In this document: piece after piece, positions 43,117-54,714 of the stretch
Layout of the letters: every line of letters begins with the position of its first letter
Numbering within the stretch: position 1 is the first letter of the stretch
DNA from: Ferrigenium kumadai
GTDB taxonomy: Bacteria; Pseudomonadota; Gammaproteobacteria; Burkholderiales; Gallionellaceae
DNA: 64,000 bases
Reading direction: 5' to 3'
Assembly: GCF_018324385.1 (NCBI RefSeq)
Contig: NZ_AP019536.1
Span: 620,001-684,000, forward strand
Position numbers and translations under genes: made by a program
Notes under the pieces: model-generated
Told to the model about the DNA's origin: nothing
Database searches by the model: none
What the model saw: only the letters and a program-made list of their open reading frames with translations

Positions 43117-44033
43117 CGTTATTGGCGGACAAGGACAAGCGTTTTAAAAACCTGTTCGGCAGGGCTGCCATTTTCCTGGTGCTGGCCGTATCGGGTATTG
43201 CGCTGACCTTTGTGATGGCGGGGGTGAAGAAGGGGGTCTTCACCCCGAAATCCTCCGTATATTTTGTCGCAGACAGCGGGCAGGACCTGAGTGAAGGGAT
43301 GCCGGTGAAATTGAGCGGATTCAAGGTCGGCACCGTCAAGGATCTTTCTCTGGATGAAGTCGGGCGCGTTCAGGTCGAGGCGGCCATCGAGCAGAAATAT
43401 CTTCCGCTGATCAAGGAAGATGCCGTGGCGCGGCTGACAAAAGGGGGCCTGATCGGCGGCGATGTCATCCTGGAGATCAGCCGCGGCTCGGAACGCAAAA
43501 ATGCATTGGCGCCCGGCGGGACCATCCGCTTTGAGCGGACGGGTGGAGTGGAAGATGTGGCACTGGAGCTGCGCGACCGGTTATTGCCGATCCTCGGTGA
43601 TCTGCATCAGATGCTGAACGATCCCGAAGGGGATGTGCGCCAGACACTGAAGAACCTGCGGGAATTCTCTGTGGAGGTCCGCGCCACGCGCAATCGACTC
43701 GATAGTTTGCTCGAACAGGCAGACGCCGGCGTGACCGGGGAGGTGGTGCCCATGCTGCGCTCGTTGCGACAAACGAGCATGCGCGCCGAAAGTATGGCAA
43801 CGCAACTCGAACAGTCTCTGCCGGTTCTGGTTCGCAAGGCGGATGACACCCTGGACAACCTGAAGCAGACCAGCGAGACGATCAGGAGCGCAGTGGAGCA
43901 ATCGGCACCCGAGCTGCCGGGATTGATAGGAGAAACGCATGACATTGTGGAGGGGGTGAGCACGAGTTGGCCCGTAAAAAACATGATGCCGGTACCGGAA
44001 AGCGGCCCGGTAAAGATGGACAGCCATGATTAG
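43113..44033 (+). CDS. MlaD-like MCE-domain protein
   Basis: The 306-residue protein has one N-terminal membrane helix (about 15-38), one MCE domain (about 44-135: VYFVADSGQDLSEGMPVKLSGFKVGTV, then LTKGGLIGGDVILEI) and a long helical, partly coiled C-terminal region (140-290). MlaD-type MCE proteins form periplasmic hexameric rings on the permease and conduct lipid. The long helical tail could form a needle-like tunnel, as in the longer MCE proteins. Its start overlaps the ATPase-like gene (ATGA) and its end overlaps the lipoprotein gene, which ties all four genes together. Confidence 0.9.
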   Translation: MTLLADKDKRFKNLFGRAAIFLVLAVSGIALTFVMAGVKKGVFTPKSSVYFVADSGQDLSEGMPVKLSGFKVGTVKDLSLDEVGRVQVEAAIEQKYLPLIKEDAVARLTKGGLIGGDVILEISRGSERKNALAPGGTIRFERTGGVEDVALELRDRLLPILGDLHQMLNDPEGDVRQTLKNLREFSVEVRATRNRLDSLLEQADAGVTGEVVPMLRSLRQTSMRAESMATQLEQSLPVLVRKADDTLDNLKQTSETIRSAVEQSAPELPGLIGETHDIVEGVSTSWPVKNMMPVPESGPVKMDSHD

Positions 44034-44844
44034 ATCGTTCGTGCTGATCATGTCTGTTATCTTGCTGGCCGCATGCGGCAGCCCGCCGCCGCGCCTGCCG
44101 CTGGCATTGGAGCGGGCGCAGACAGCGGATAAGGATGCCCGGCGCGCATTGCAGACGGGAGACCTGGTCAATGCGCGGATATTGTTTGCCCGATCCGTTG
44201 CACTGCATCAGTCGCTGGATGACGCGGATGGTTCGGCGAGTGCCCTGGTCAGCCTCGCAACGGTTTCTCACCGGCTGCACGATGATGCCGCCGCAATAAA
44301 ACTGCTCGATCAGATATTGCTTGACCAGACAGGTGTGTATCCTCCGGAGTGGCGGATCACTGCTGCCTTCCGCAAGGCAGTCATACTCGCAGACCTGGGG
44401 CGAAGCGACGAAGCCGTGCCGGTGCTGGCCCTCGCCGACAAGCAGTGCGAAGGGAATTGCGCATTGCACTTGAGCATAGATGTATTGAAGGCACGCCTGG
44501 CTTTGCTCAAAGGCGATGCGGCTGCCGCACTGGAGCTGGCGCAACCTGCCGCGTCAGCCCGGGAAGCAGGCAAGGAAGAACAGGCCAATGCTTTGCGGAT
44601 CGTTGCCGCCGCCGAAGAGAGATTGTCGCGGCATGACGCGGCCTTGCTGCATTACCGGGCCGCACTCGAATTGGATAAGTCGCTCGGTTTGAGCAACCGG
44701 ATAGAAGAGGATCTGAACGGTATGGTGCGCGTATTGACCCGTCTTGGGCGTGACGAGGAAGCGGCGCACCATGCACGTCGCGCTTTCATCGTGCATGAAG
44801 CCGCACGCAAGAATGCGCCCGCTCCAATTCCGTCAGCCCCCTGA
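44026..44844 (+). CDS. TPR-repeat lipoprotein of the Mla-like operon
   Basis: The 272-residue lipoprotein has a short leader with lipobox and acceptor Cys17 (ILLAACGSP) and then a nearly all-helical body with TPR-like pairs (for example LQTGDLVNARILFARSVALHQ and DAALLHYRAALELDKSLG). It overlaps the MCE gene by eight bases. Other MCE operons, such as pqi, carry a lipoprotein (PqiC) that anchors the bridge at the outer membrane. This protein might fill that role with a different fold, or recruit a partner through its repeats. That is inference. Confidence 0.78.
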   Translation: MIRSFVLIMSVILLAACGSPPPRLPLALERAQTADKDARRALQTGDLVNARILFARSVALHQSLDDADGSASALVSLATVSHRLHDDAAAIKLLDQILLDQTGVYPPEWRITAAFRKAVILADLGRSDEAVPVLALADKQCEGNCALHLSIDVLKARLALLKGDAAAALELAQPAASAREAGKEEQANALRIVAAAEERLSRHDAALLHYRAALELDKSLGLSNRIEEDLNGMVRVLTRLGRDEEAAHHARRAFIVHEAARKNAPAPIPSAP

Positions 44845-44860
44845 TTACCTGCAGAGACCC

Positions 44861-45469
44861 ATGAATAACGTCTGGAACGAACGCTACGCGGGAGATGATT
44901 ACCATTTCGGCACCGAACCGAACGCCTTCCTGGCGTCGCAACATGAGTTGCTCAAGCCCGGCATGAACTGCCTGGCGGTGGCGGACGGCGAAGGGCGCAA
45001 CGGCGTGTGGCTGGCGCAGCAGGGGCTGGAAGTGCTGTCGGTGGATGCGTCGCCGGTGGCGCTGGAAAAAGCGAAGAGACTGGCCGAGCAGCGCGGCATG
45101 AAAGTGCAGTTCGAGCAGGCCGATCTGATGCGATGGGAGTGGGGTGAGAACCGCTTCGACCTGGTCGTCGCCATCTTCATCCAGTTCGCGCCGCCGGGGA
45201 TGCGCGAACAGATGTTCGCGCGCATCAAGCTTTGCCTCAAGCCGGGAGGATTGTTACTGGTGCAGGGATACACGCCGCGCCAGCTCGAATACCGCACCGG
45301 CGGGCCGTCACAGGTCGAGAATCTCTACACCGAGGAGATGTTGCGCGAGGCGTTCGCCGACATGGAAATCCTGCAGCTGCGCGAGCACGACGACTTCATC
45401 AGCGAAGGTACGGGACACCTCGGAATGTCGGCGCTGATCGATCTCGTGGCGCGCAAGCCCGTCGGTTGA
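44861..45469 (+). CDS. Class I SAM-dependent methyltransferase
   Basis: The 202-residue soluble enzyme starts at 44861 (MNNVWNERYAGDDYHFG). A longer reading from 44744 would overlap the lipoprotein gene. The SAM-binding motifs are CLAVADGEGRNGVWLAQQG (motif I), VLSVDASPVALEKAK (motif II) and FDLVVAIFIQFAPP (motif IV). This is close to the TehB/thiopurine methyltransferase-like group of small methyltransferases acting on small molecules; the substrate is unknown. The convergent cyclase gene ends three bases after its stop. Confidence 0.82.
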   Translation: MNNVWNERYAGDDYHFGTEPNAFLASQHELLKPGMNCLAVADGEGRNGVWLAQQGLEVLSVDASPVALEKAKRLAEQRGMKVQFEQADLMRWEWGENRFDLVVAIFIQFAPPGMREQMFARIKLCLKPGGLLLVQGYTPRQLEYRTGGPSQVENLYTEEMLREAFADMEILQLREHDDFISEGTGHLGMSALIDLVARKPVG

Positions 45470-45472
45470 GTG

Positions 45473-46498
45473 CTACTGGCCGAAGACGGTAGCCCGGTTG
45501 CGGCCGCTTTGCTTGGAGACATACAGGGCCTTGTCGGCCCGGTTCATCAGTTCCACGAGGCCGCCCCCCTTTGCGTGTGCGGCGACGCCTATGGATATCG
45601 TGATGCCACCGATCTGGTCGTTGCCGTCGACGCGGCGGATCTTGCCGCTCTCGATGGACTGGCGGATATGCTCCGCGACGACGAGTGCTCCCGCCAGGTT
45701 GGTTTCCGGCAGCAATACGGCGAATTCCTCGCCACCCAGCCTCGCGACGGCGTCTTGTCCCTTCACCTTCGATTTGAGGGTGTTGGCAACCGCGCTGATG
45801 ACCTTGTCGCCGAACAGGTGGCCATAGGTGTCGTTGATCTTCTTGAAGTGGTCGATGTCGATCATCAGCAGGCACAATCCCTTGGCGATCGCGATCTCGT
45901 CGGCAAAGAGGGCTTGGGTCCGGATTTCAAAGCCACGCCGGTTGAGGACGCCGGTCAGCGGGTCGGTCACCGCCTCTCCGCGCGCCGATTCGAGTTCCTG
46001 GTTCAGCTTCTCCACTTGCTGCTTGCTGGCCTCCAGTTGCGCCTGCAATTGCTGCATCGAGCCGCGCATCTTGTCGGTGTCGTCCGCCATGGTATTGATC
46101 AGGGAGTCCAGCTCTTCGGTGCCCAGGCTGCCCTTCAGTGCGTCGCCGTACGTCTGCAAGCTGCTGCCGAAGTGAAGTGCCTGCCGGTCGGTCTCTGCCG
46201 TAAAACCGGCCAGTTTGCTCAACAATTGCTTGATGTCCTTGCGCAATACCTGCTGAACGTCCGCGCCGCTTTCCGAGACATATTGGGCGTAGAACTTCTC
46301 GATGGTGTCGTCGTCGAGCTTGGTGTCGCTGCTGAGCCGATTGTTCATTGCTTCGCTCAGTGCGGGGTTGATGCCGGTCAGGTAGTCATACCACACCGCG
46401 TAATTCGGCGGAGTGAATGCCGCGGGATGGCTCGCCATCTTCTGGAGAGCCAGGCGCAGAATCTCGGCGCTTGCGGCGCGTTCACGGGAATATTTCAT
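45473..46498 (-). CDS. Soluble GGDEF diguanylate cyclase
   Basis: The 341-residue protein has an uncharacterised helical N-terminal region (1-125), a coiled coil (about 130-175) and a GGDEF domain (about 178-338) with DIDHFKKINDTYGH and the active motif RLGGEEFAVLLPE. The inhibitory RxxD site before the motif is KGQD here, so product inhibition is probably weak or absent. There are no membrane helices. It adds a receiver-free c-di-GMP source to the receiver-controlled one at 8819. Confidence 0.9.
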   Translation of the reverse strand: MKYSRERAASAEILRLALQKMASHPAAFTPPNYAVWYDYLTGINPALSEAMNNRLSSDTKLDDDTIEKFYAQYVSESGADVQQVLRKDIKQLLSKLAGFTAETDRQALHFGSSLQTYGDALKGSLGTEELDSLINTMADDTDKMRGSMQQLQAQLEASKQQVEKLNQELESARGEAVTDPLTGVLNRRGFEIRTQALFADEIAIAKGLCLLMIDIDHFKKINDTYGHLFGDKVISAVANTLKSKVKGQDAVARLGGEEFAVLLPETNLAGALVVAEHIRQSIESGKIRRVDGNDQIGGITISIGVAAHAKGGGLVELMNRADKALYVSKQSGRNRATVFGQ

Positions 46499-46613
46499 GA
46501 TGAACCTTAGTGGAAATCACCTTGTTTGCGGCGTGGTCATTCGAGTCACTACTTTATCCGCGGGGGGCCGGCAAGTAAACAGGTTTTCATGCAGCAGAGC
46601 CGGAAAAAACCAA

Positions 46614-47048
46614 TCAAATCTGCGAGCGTGCCCAGCGCACGATGTTCGTTGCGTCCATGGCGCCGGGCTGACGCGCGATCTCCTGGCCGCCCCTGAAGAT
46701 CGCCAGGGTAGGGATGCTGCGGATATTGAAGCGCCCTGCCAGTGCCTGTTCGGCTTCGGTGTTCAGCTTGGCGAGGCGCATCTCCGGTTCCAGCAGATGC
46801 GCGGCCTGCGCGAAGGCAGGGGCCATCATTCGGCACGGGCCGCACCAGGGCGCCCAGAAATCCACCAGCACGGGGATGTCGTTGCGCGTGACGTGCTGCT
46901 GGAAGTTCGCCGCAGTGAGTTCCAGCGGCTGCGCCTGGAACAGCGCCTGCTTGCACTTGCCGCAGACGGGGTGGGACTTCAGCTTGCTCGCCGGCACGCG
47001 GTTCACCGCGTCGCAATGCGGGCAGGCGATATGCAGGGAGTCGTTCAT
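46614..47048 (-). CDS. trxC: Thioredoxin 2 (TrxC)
   Basis: The 144-residue protein begins at 47048 (MNDSLHIACPHC). The N-terminal zinc module has two CxxC pairs (CPHC and CGKC), which separates TrxC from TrxA. The thioredoxin fold follows with the redox motif WAPWCGPCRMM and the cis-Pro in RSIPTL. TrxC is a cytosolic reductase often raised in oxidative stress. The 115 bases downstream hold no gene; a G-rich stretch near 46560 is the only feature there. Confidence 0.93.
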   Translation of the reverse strand: MNDSLHIACPHCDAVNRVPASKLKSHPVCGKCKQALFQAQPLELTAANFQQHVTRNDIPVLVDFWAPWCGPCRMMAPAFAQAAHLLEPEMRLAKLNTEAEQALAGRFNIRSIPTLAIFRGGQEIARQPGAMDATNIVRWARSQI

Positions 47049-47098
47049 GGCGTTCCTTTCGTGGCAATGCCCCGTAAATGAGGACACTTCGGCCGGTT

Positions 47099-47911
47099 TC
47101 AACTGCCGGAGAGAGACTTGAACGGGCTGGGTAGGGTAAGACGGTGCGCCACGACTTCGCCGTCATGGAACAGCCACAGGCTGCCGGGTGGCATGGTGAT
47201 CCAGGGCTCGTTGTCGGTGAGCGGCTGGGTGGCGATCACCGCCACGCGGTCGTTCGGCGTGGTCACCTCGCTGAAGTCCACCATCACGTCCTCGTCCTTC
47301 AGGTGCGCCGTCGCGAACGGCGCATGCCGCACGATGTAGCTCAGTTCGGTGGAACAGTGCGCGAACAGGCTGTCGCCGTTGGAGAGCAGGTAGTTGAAGA
47401 TGCCCATGCCCGCAAGCGGCGTGGTCAGTTCATGCAGTGCATCGAATAGAGCCTCGCGGGCGGGCGGCACGTCGTCGAAGCGGCTCCGCAGGCTCTGCAG
47501 CAGCCAGCAGAAGATGCGCTCGCTATCGGTGTCGCCCACGGGCAGGAAGCTGCCGTCGAGTTCAGGCTGAAACTGCGGCAGGTTGCCGTTATGCGCGAAC
47601 ACCCAGTACTGTCCCCACAGCTCGCGCTGGAAGGGGTGGGTGTTCTCCAGCGACACGATACCCTGCGTCGCCTTGCGGATGTGCGCGATGACATTCAGCG
47701 ATCGGATGGGGTAGTTGCGCACCAGCTCGGCGACGGGCGACTGCGCCGAAGGCTGCGGGTCGAGGAACAGGCGCACTCCCTTGCCCTCGAAGAACGCGAT
47801 GCCCCAGCCGTCGGCATGCACGTCGGTGGCCCCGCCGCGCTTCTGGAAGCCGGTGAAGGAAAAGCAGATGTCGGTGGGGACGTTGCAGTTCATCCCCAAT
47901 AGCTGGCACAT
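47099..47911 (-). CDS. Class II glutamine amidotransferase (YafJ family)
   Basis: The 270-residue protein starts MCQLLGM, so Cys2 becomes the N-terminal nucleophile after Met removal, as in GATase II enzymes. The supporting residues are in HADGWGIAFFEGKG, the HIRKATQG segment and FAHNGNLPQF. It is a stand-alone domain similar to E. coli YafJ, whose acceptor substrate is unknown. The gene begins three bases after the nadC stop on the same strand, so the two are probably co-transcribed. Confidence 0.88.
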   Translation of the reverse strand: MCQLLGMNCNVPTDICFSFTGFQKRGGATDVHADGWGIAFFEGKGVRLFLDPQPSAQSPVAELVRNYPIRSLNVIAHIRKATQGIVSLENTHPFQRELWGQYWVFAHNGNLPQFQPELDGSFLPVGDTDSERIFCWLLQSLRSRFDDVPPAREALFDALHELTTPLAGMGIFNYLLSNGDSLFAHCSTELSYIVRHAPFATAHLKDEDVMVDFSEVTTPNDRVAVIATQPLTDNEPWITMPPGSLWLFHDGEVVAHRLTLPSPFKSLSGS

Positions 47912-47914
47912 GGG

Positions 47915-48757
47915 TCAGTCCCCGAACCTCATGGACAGATCCACCGCCTGCACGTCCTTGGTCAGCGCGCCGATGGAGATACGGTCCACGCCGGTCTCGG
48001 CGACGAGGCGCACGTTCTCCAGCGAGATGCCGCCCGAGGCTTCCAGTTCGGCGCGCTTGGCGGTGTGGTCGACTGCGAGGCGCATGTCGGCGACCGAGAA
48101 GTTGTCGAGCAGGATCAGCCGCGCGCCCGCGCTGAGCGCCTCGTCGAGCTGTGCCATGCTCTCTACCTCGATCTGGACCGGGAAGACCGACGGTGTGATG
48201 CGGAACGCCTGCTCCAGCACCGCGCGGATACCGCCTGCGGCGGCAATGTGGTTCTCCTTGATCAGGACCCCGTCATAGAGCCCGGTACGCTGGTTGTGCC
48301 CGCCGCCGGTATGCACGGCGTACTTCTGCGCCATGCGCAGGCCGGGCAGCGTCTTGCGGGTGTCCATGATCCTGGCCTGGGTGCCCGCCACGGCATCGAC
48401 ATAGCGGCGCGTCAGCGTGGCGGTGGCGGATAGCGTCTGCAGGAAGTTCAGCGCGCAGCGTTCGGCGGTGAGCAGCGCGCGGGCGTTGCCGCGCACCCTG
48501 CAGAGCTGCTGGTTGGGCTGCACCAGGTCGCCTTCCTGCGCGGACCAGTGGATCTCGCAGTTCGGGTCGAGCGTGAGGAAGCATTCCTCCAGCCAGAGCG
48601 AGCCGCAAAGCACAGCCTCCTGCCGCGTGATGATGTTCGCCGTCGAAGTCTGGGCGGGCGGGATCAGCTGCGCGGTCAGGTCGCCGTCGCGGATATCCTC
48701 CTCGAGAGCGGTGCGGACATTGGCCTGGATGTGGTGGGCAAGGTTCGTGAGTGGCAT
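47915..48757 (-). CDS. nadC: Nicotinate-nucleotide pyrophosphorylase (quinolinate phosphoribosyltransferase)
   Basis: The 280-residue enzyme makes nicotinate mononucleotide from quinolinate and PRPP in NAD synthesis. The start at 48757 gives MPLTNLAHHIQANVRTALEEDIRDGDLTAQL, the standard N terminus. Conserved segments are ERCALNFLQTLSATAT, ARIMDTRKTLPGLRMAQKYAV, HTGGGHNQRTGLYDGVLIKENHI and the phosphate site LEASGGISLENVRLVAETGV. nadA and nadB are not in the window. The long open frame that continues further on this strand across clpB is antisense and not a gene. Confidence 0.95.
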   Translation of the reverse strand: MPLTNLAHHIQANVRTALEEDIRDGDLTAQLIPPAQTSTANIITRQEAVLCGSLWLEECFLTLDPNCEIHWSAQEGDLVQPNQQLCRVRGNARALLTAERCALNFLQTLSATATLTRRYVDAVAGTQARIMDTRKTLPGLRMAQKYAVHTGGGHNQRTGLYDGVLIKENHIAAAGGIRAVLEQAFRITPSVFPVQIEVESMAQLDEALSAGARLILLDNFSVADMRLAVDHTAKRAELEASGGISLENVRLVAETGVDRISIGALTKDVQAVDLSMRFGD

Positions 48758-48806
48758 GGTGCATTCCTCTAAAGATAGGCGCAGTATAGTAGATGAAGGG
48801 GCGGGG

Positions 48807-48833
48807 TTGAAATTCCGGCTTGGCTCCCCACCT
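48807..48833 (+). promoter_or_regulatory. Sigma-32 heat-shock promoter of clpB
   Basis: TTGAAA at 48807-48812, a 13-base spacer and CCCCACCT at 48826-48833 match the RpoH consensus (CTTGAAA, 13-15 bases, CCCCATNT) almost fully. It is 38 bases before the clpB start, which has GAGGAG at 48857-48862. Confidence 0.85.
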
Positions 48834-48871
48834 AGGGCACATTCGAATCTATACACGAGGAGTGCGTCGCC

Positions 48872-51457
<2,586 letters not shown>

Positions 51458-51493
51458 GGGAACTCCTGCCCGGGGAATTGGCCGAACTAGTCC

Positions 51494-51542
51494 GACCGGC
51501 GAAGCTGGAATTGAAGAAGGAAACGAGGAACCGTCGCCGGTC
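51494..51542 (+). promoter_or_regulatory. Inverted repeat in the leader of the hibernation-factor gene
   Basis: GACCGGCGA at 51494-51502 is matched by TCGCCGGTC at 51534-51542 with 31 bases between. It lies just upstream of a strong AAAAGGAGG ribosome binding site and could form an mRNA stem or bind a regulator. There is no T tract, so it is not a clpB terminator. Confidence 0.3.
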
Positions 51543-51568
51543 CATGTAACGATCAAAAGGAGGTCATC

Positions 51569-52117
51569 ATGCAGATCCCTTTGCAAATCACCGTACGTGA
51601 CGTTCCCCAATCCGAGGCTGTCGAGGCGCGCATCCGGCAAAAGGTGGATAAGCTCGAAGAGTTCTTCAGCCACATCATCTCCTGCCGGGTGGTGGTGGAG
51701 GCGCCGCACAAGCACCATCATCAAGGCAAGCAATACACCCTGCGCATCGACATCGGCGTGCCCGGCCACGAGATCGTGGTCAATCGCGACCATCACGAGG
51801 ACGTGTTCGTCGCCCTGCGAGACGGCTTCGATGCCGCCAAGCGCCAACTTGATGAGTATGCCCGCCGCAACCGGCGCGAGACCAAGGTGCACGCACCTGA
51901 GCGCGTTGGGCGCGTGCTGCGGCTCTCCCGGGAGGAGGGCATCGGCTTCATCGCCGGACAGGACGGCACCGAGCATTACTTCGATCGCGCGAATGTCGTG
52001 AGCCCGCGCTTCGAGCAGCTGAAGGAGGGCGACGAGGTCAAGTTCATCGAGGAGATCGCGGGCGAGGGGGCGCAGGCGAAGCGCGTGAGCATCGGCCATC
52101 ACCACGAGCCTGAATAG
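51569..52117 (+). CDS. HPF/RaiA ribosome-hibernation domain fused to a cold-shock-like domain
   Basis: The 182-residue protein has an HPF/YfiA-type N-terminal domain (1-105: IPLQITVRDVPQSEAVEARI and LRIDIGVPGHEIVVNR) and a C-terminal nucleic-acid-binding cold-shock-like domain (about 112-175: GRVLRLSREEGIGFIAGQDG then EHYFDRANV and GDEVKFIEE). HPF proteins hold ribosomes in an idle state; the second domain may bind RNA. This fusion is distinct from long HPF, whose C-terminal domain is a dimerisation module. AAAAGGAGG gives very strong translation. It is 23 bases before ligD on the same strand, so it probably forms one transcript with the end-joining genes. Confidence 0.87.
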   Translation: MQIPLQITVRDVPQSEAVEARIRQKVDKLEEFFSHIISCRVVVEAPHKHHHQGKQYTLRIDIGVPGHEIVVNRDHHEDVFVALRDGFDAAKRQLDEYARRNRRETKVHAPERVGRVLRLSREEGIGFIAGQDGTEHYFDRANVVSPRFEQLKEGDEVKFIEEIAGEGAQAKRVSIGHHHEPE

Positions 52118-52140
52118 CAACGGTTAAGCCGGGGCCGGCG

Positions 52141-54714
52141 ATGGCTACTCCCCACCTCAATGAATACCAGCGCAAGCGCGATTTCCGTCGCACTCCCGAA
52201 CCGTCTGTTACGGCTCCGGCAGGCGCGGCTCCGGCGGTGCAGCCCCATCTCTACGTCATGCACAAACATGCCGCCCGGCGTTTGCATTTCGATCTGCGCA
52301 TCGAGCAGGACGGGGTGCTGCGCAGCTGGGCACTGCCCAAAGGTCCGCCGTTGGACAGCGGCGAGAAGCACCTCGCTGTCGAGGTGGAGGATCACCCGCT
52401 TGCATATGCCGAGTTCGAGGGCACCATCCCCAAGGGCGAATACGGCGGCGGGACGGTGATGCTGTGGGATGTGGGGCTGTGGCAACTCAATGGCCGCAAC
52501 GACGACGAGCAGATCGACTTCATCCTCACCGGGGCTAAGCTCAAGGGAGCCTGGACCCTGGTGCGCATGCGCGACTGGGATGTGCACGGGAAGAACAAGC
52601 AGTGGCTGTTGATCAAGCGCACCGACCACCCGCAGCACACCCTGCACCCCGATGACCTGAGCGTGGCAAGCGGCCGCAGCATGGAGGAGATTGCCGCGAA
52701 CCGCGATCCTCACGAGGCAGGAACATCCCCACCGCAACGCCCAGCTCCACCAATCGCAAAAGAACTCCCCGGCGCCCGCAAGGTACCTCCCCCCGCCACC
52801 CTGCCCCCGCAGTTAGCCACCCCCAGCGAGAGCGCGCCGTCCGGCAAGACCTGGCTGCACGAGATCAAGTTCGACGGCTATCGCATCTTGGCGCACATCG
52901 AACACGGCAAGGCGCGCCTGATGACGCGCAACGGCCACGACTGGACTGCGCGATTGCGAACTCAGGCCAAGCAACTGGAAGCATTGCCGGTGCAGCAGGC
53001 CATCCTCGACGGCGAACTGGTGGCGCTCGACGCGGGCGGCGCCAGCAGCTTCCGCGAGCTGCAGGAGTCGCTGAGCCGCAAGCAAAGCGCGCAGCTGACC
53101 TATCAACTCTTCGATCTGGTCTATCTGGACGGGCACGATCTCTCTGCGTTGCCGCTGGCCGAGCGCAAGCAGGCGCTGGCGCAGCTGCTGCAGGCGGCAG
53201 CGTTCGAGCCCGGCGGAGTGGTCCGCTATTCGGACCATGTGCAGGGACAGGGGCCGGAGTTCTTCGAGCAGGCATGCATGCTGGGTCTGGAGGGCATCGT
53301 CTCCAAGCGCGCCGATGCGCCCTATCGCAGCGGGCGCAGCAAGCTCTGGCTCAAGGCGAAATGCGGCCGGCAGAACGCCGAGTTCGTGGTCGGCGGCTAC
53401 ACGCCACCCGCGGGTGCGCGCAGCGGCTTCGGTGCGTTGCTGCTTGGCACGCCGCGCGATGGACTGCTGGAATATTCGGGGCGGTTGGGCACCGGCTTCA
53501 GTGCCCGTCAGCTCGAACAGCTGCATGCGCAACTGCAGCACGATGAGATCGACCACTCGCCCTTCGCTTCCTCGCCCATGCTGCTCAGTTCGCGCGGCGT
53601 GCACTGGGTGAAGCCGACGCTGGTCGTCGCGGTCGAGTACGTCGAACGCACGCGCGATGGCCTGCTGCGCCAGCCCAGCTTCGTTGCGGTGCGCGAGGAT
53701 GTGGAGCCCGGCGAGATCGAATCCATCGGCGGCGCCACGCTGGAAGAGGCCGCGCGCGCGAGCACTACGCAAGCGCGGCACGCAGGCACCGGCGCGGTGG
53801 ATGTCGCAGGAGCCGAGCTCACGCACCCCGAACGCATCCTCTACCCGGAACAGGGCGTGACCAAGCTGGCGCTGGCTCGCTATTACGAATCCATCCACGA
53901 ATGGGTGCTGCCCTATCTCGCGCAGCGCCCGCTGGTGCTGGTGCGCTGCCCCGAGGGACGCCCACAAGGAGATGGACAAAAAGGCTGCTTCTACCAGAAG
54001 CATCTGCCCAGGACGCAGGCCGGTTCGGTGCCGCGCATCGCGATCCGCGAAGAGGATGAAGTTCGCGACTATGCCTATGTGCGTTCGCTTGCCGACCTGC
54101 TGGCGCTGGTGCAGCACGACGTGCTGGAGTTCCACCCTTGGGGCTGCCGGGTGGAAGACATCGAGCACCCTGACCTCCTGGTGTTCGACCTCGACCCCGC
54201 GCCCGAGGTGGCGTGGAGCGAGGTGGTGCGCACGGCGCGCGAGTTGCGCGAACGATTGCAGCAGCTGGGGCTGACCGCCTTCCTCCGCACCACCGGAGGC
54301 AAGGGGTTGCACCTTGTGGTGCCGCTGCAACCCCGCGCGGACTGGCACACGGCCAAGGAATTCGCAAAGGCGGTAGTGGAACGGCATGCGCACGAGGAGC
54401 CGCGCCTGCTCACCACCAGCGTGGCCATGGCGAAACGCCGCGGGAAGATCTTTCTCGATTACCTGCGCAACACGCGAGGCTCGACCGCCATCGCCAGCTA
54501 CTCGCCGCGCGCCCGTCCGCGCGCGCCGGTGGCAGTGCCGCTGCGCTGGGATGAACTGAGTCCTGCGCTGCGCTCCGACCACTACACGGTGGAGACGCTG
54601 CCGCGCAGGCTTGGGGCGCTGAAGGCGGACCCGTGGGAAGGGTTCTTCGAGGCGGCGGTGCCGCTGAGTGCGGGGATGCTCAAGGCGGCGGGGGGCAACC
54701 ACCGCAAGTTGTAG
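52141..54714 (+). CDS. ligD: Multifunctional DNA ligase D (phosphoesterase-ligase-polymerase)
   Basis: The 857-residue enzyme repairs double-strand breaks with Ku. The domains are in Pseudomonas order: a 3'-phosphoesterase (about 20-155, HKHAARRLHFDLRIE and PKGEYGGGTV), an ATP-dependent ligase (about 220-520, nucleotidyl lysine Lys243 in EIKFDGYR) and a primase-like polymerase (about 565-845, catalytic Asp683 and Asp685 in FDLDPAP). All catalytic motifs are present. The stop codon TAG (54712-54714) lies inside the left arm of a palindromic repeat. Two Ku genes follow. Confidence 0.96.
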   Translation: MATPHLNEYQRKRDFRRTPEPSVTAPAGAAPAVQPHLYVMHKHAARRLHFDLRIEQDGVLRSWALPKGPPLDSGEKHLAVEVEDHPLAYAEFEGTIPKGEYGGGTVMLWDVGLWQLNGRNDDEQIDFILTGAKLKGAWTLVRMRDWDVHGKNKQWLLIKRTDHPQHTLHPDDLSVASGRSMEEIAANRDPHEAGTSPPQRPAPPIAKELPGARKVPPPATLPPQLATPSESAPSGKTWLHEIKFDGYRILAHIEHGKARLMTRNGHDWTARLRTQAKQLEALPVQQAILDGELVALDAGGASSFRELQESLSRKQSAQLTYQLFDLVYLDGHDLSALPLAERKQALAQLLQAAAFEPGGVVRYSDHVQGQGPEFFEQACMLGLEGIVSKRADAPYRSGRSKLWLKAKCGRQNAEFVVGGYTPPAGARSGFGALLLGTPRDGLLEYSGRLGTGFSARQLEQLHAQLQHDEIDHSPFASSPMLLSSRGVHWVKPTLVVAVEYVERTRDGLLRQPSFVAVREDVEPGEIESIGGATLEEAARASTTQARHAGTGAVDVAGAELTHPERILYPEQGVTKLALARYYESIHEWVLPYLAQRPLVLVRCPEGRPQGDGQKGCFYQKHLPRTQAGSVPRIAIREEDEVRDYAYVRSLADLLALVQHDVLEFHPWGCRVEDIEHPDLLVFDLDPAPEVAWSEVVRTARELRERLQQLGLTAFLRTTGGKGLHLVVPLQPRADWHTAKEFAKAVVERHAHEEPRLLTTSVAMAKRRGKIFLDYLRNTRGSTAIASYSPRARPRAPVAVPLRWDELSPALRSDHYTVETLPRRLGALKADPWEGFFEAAVPLSAGMLKAAGGNHRKL

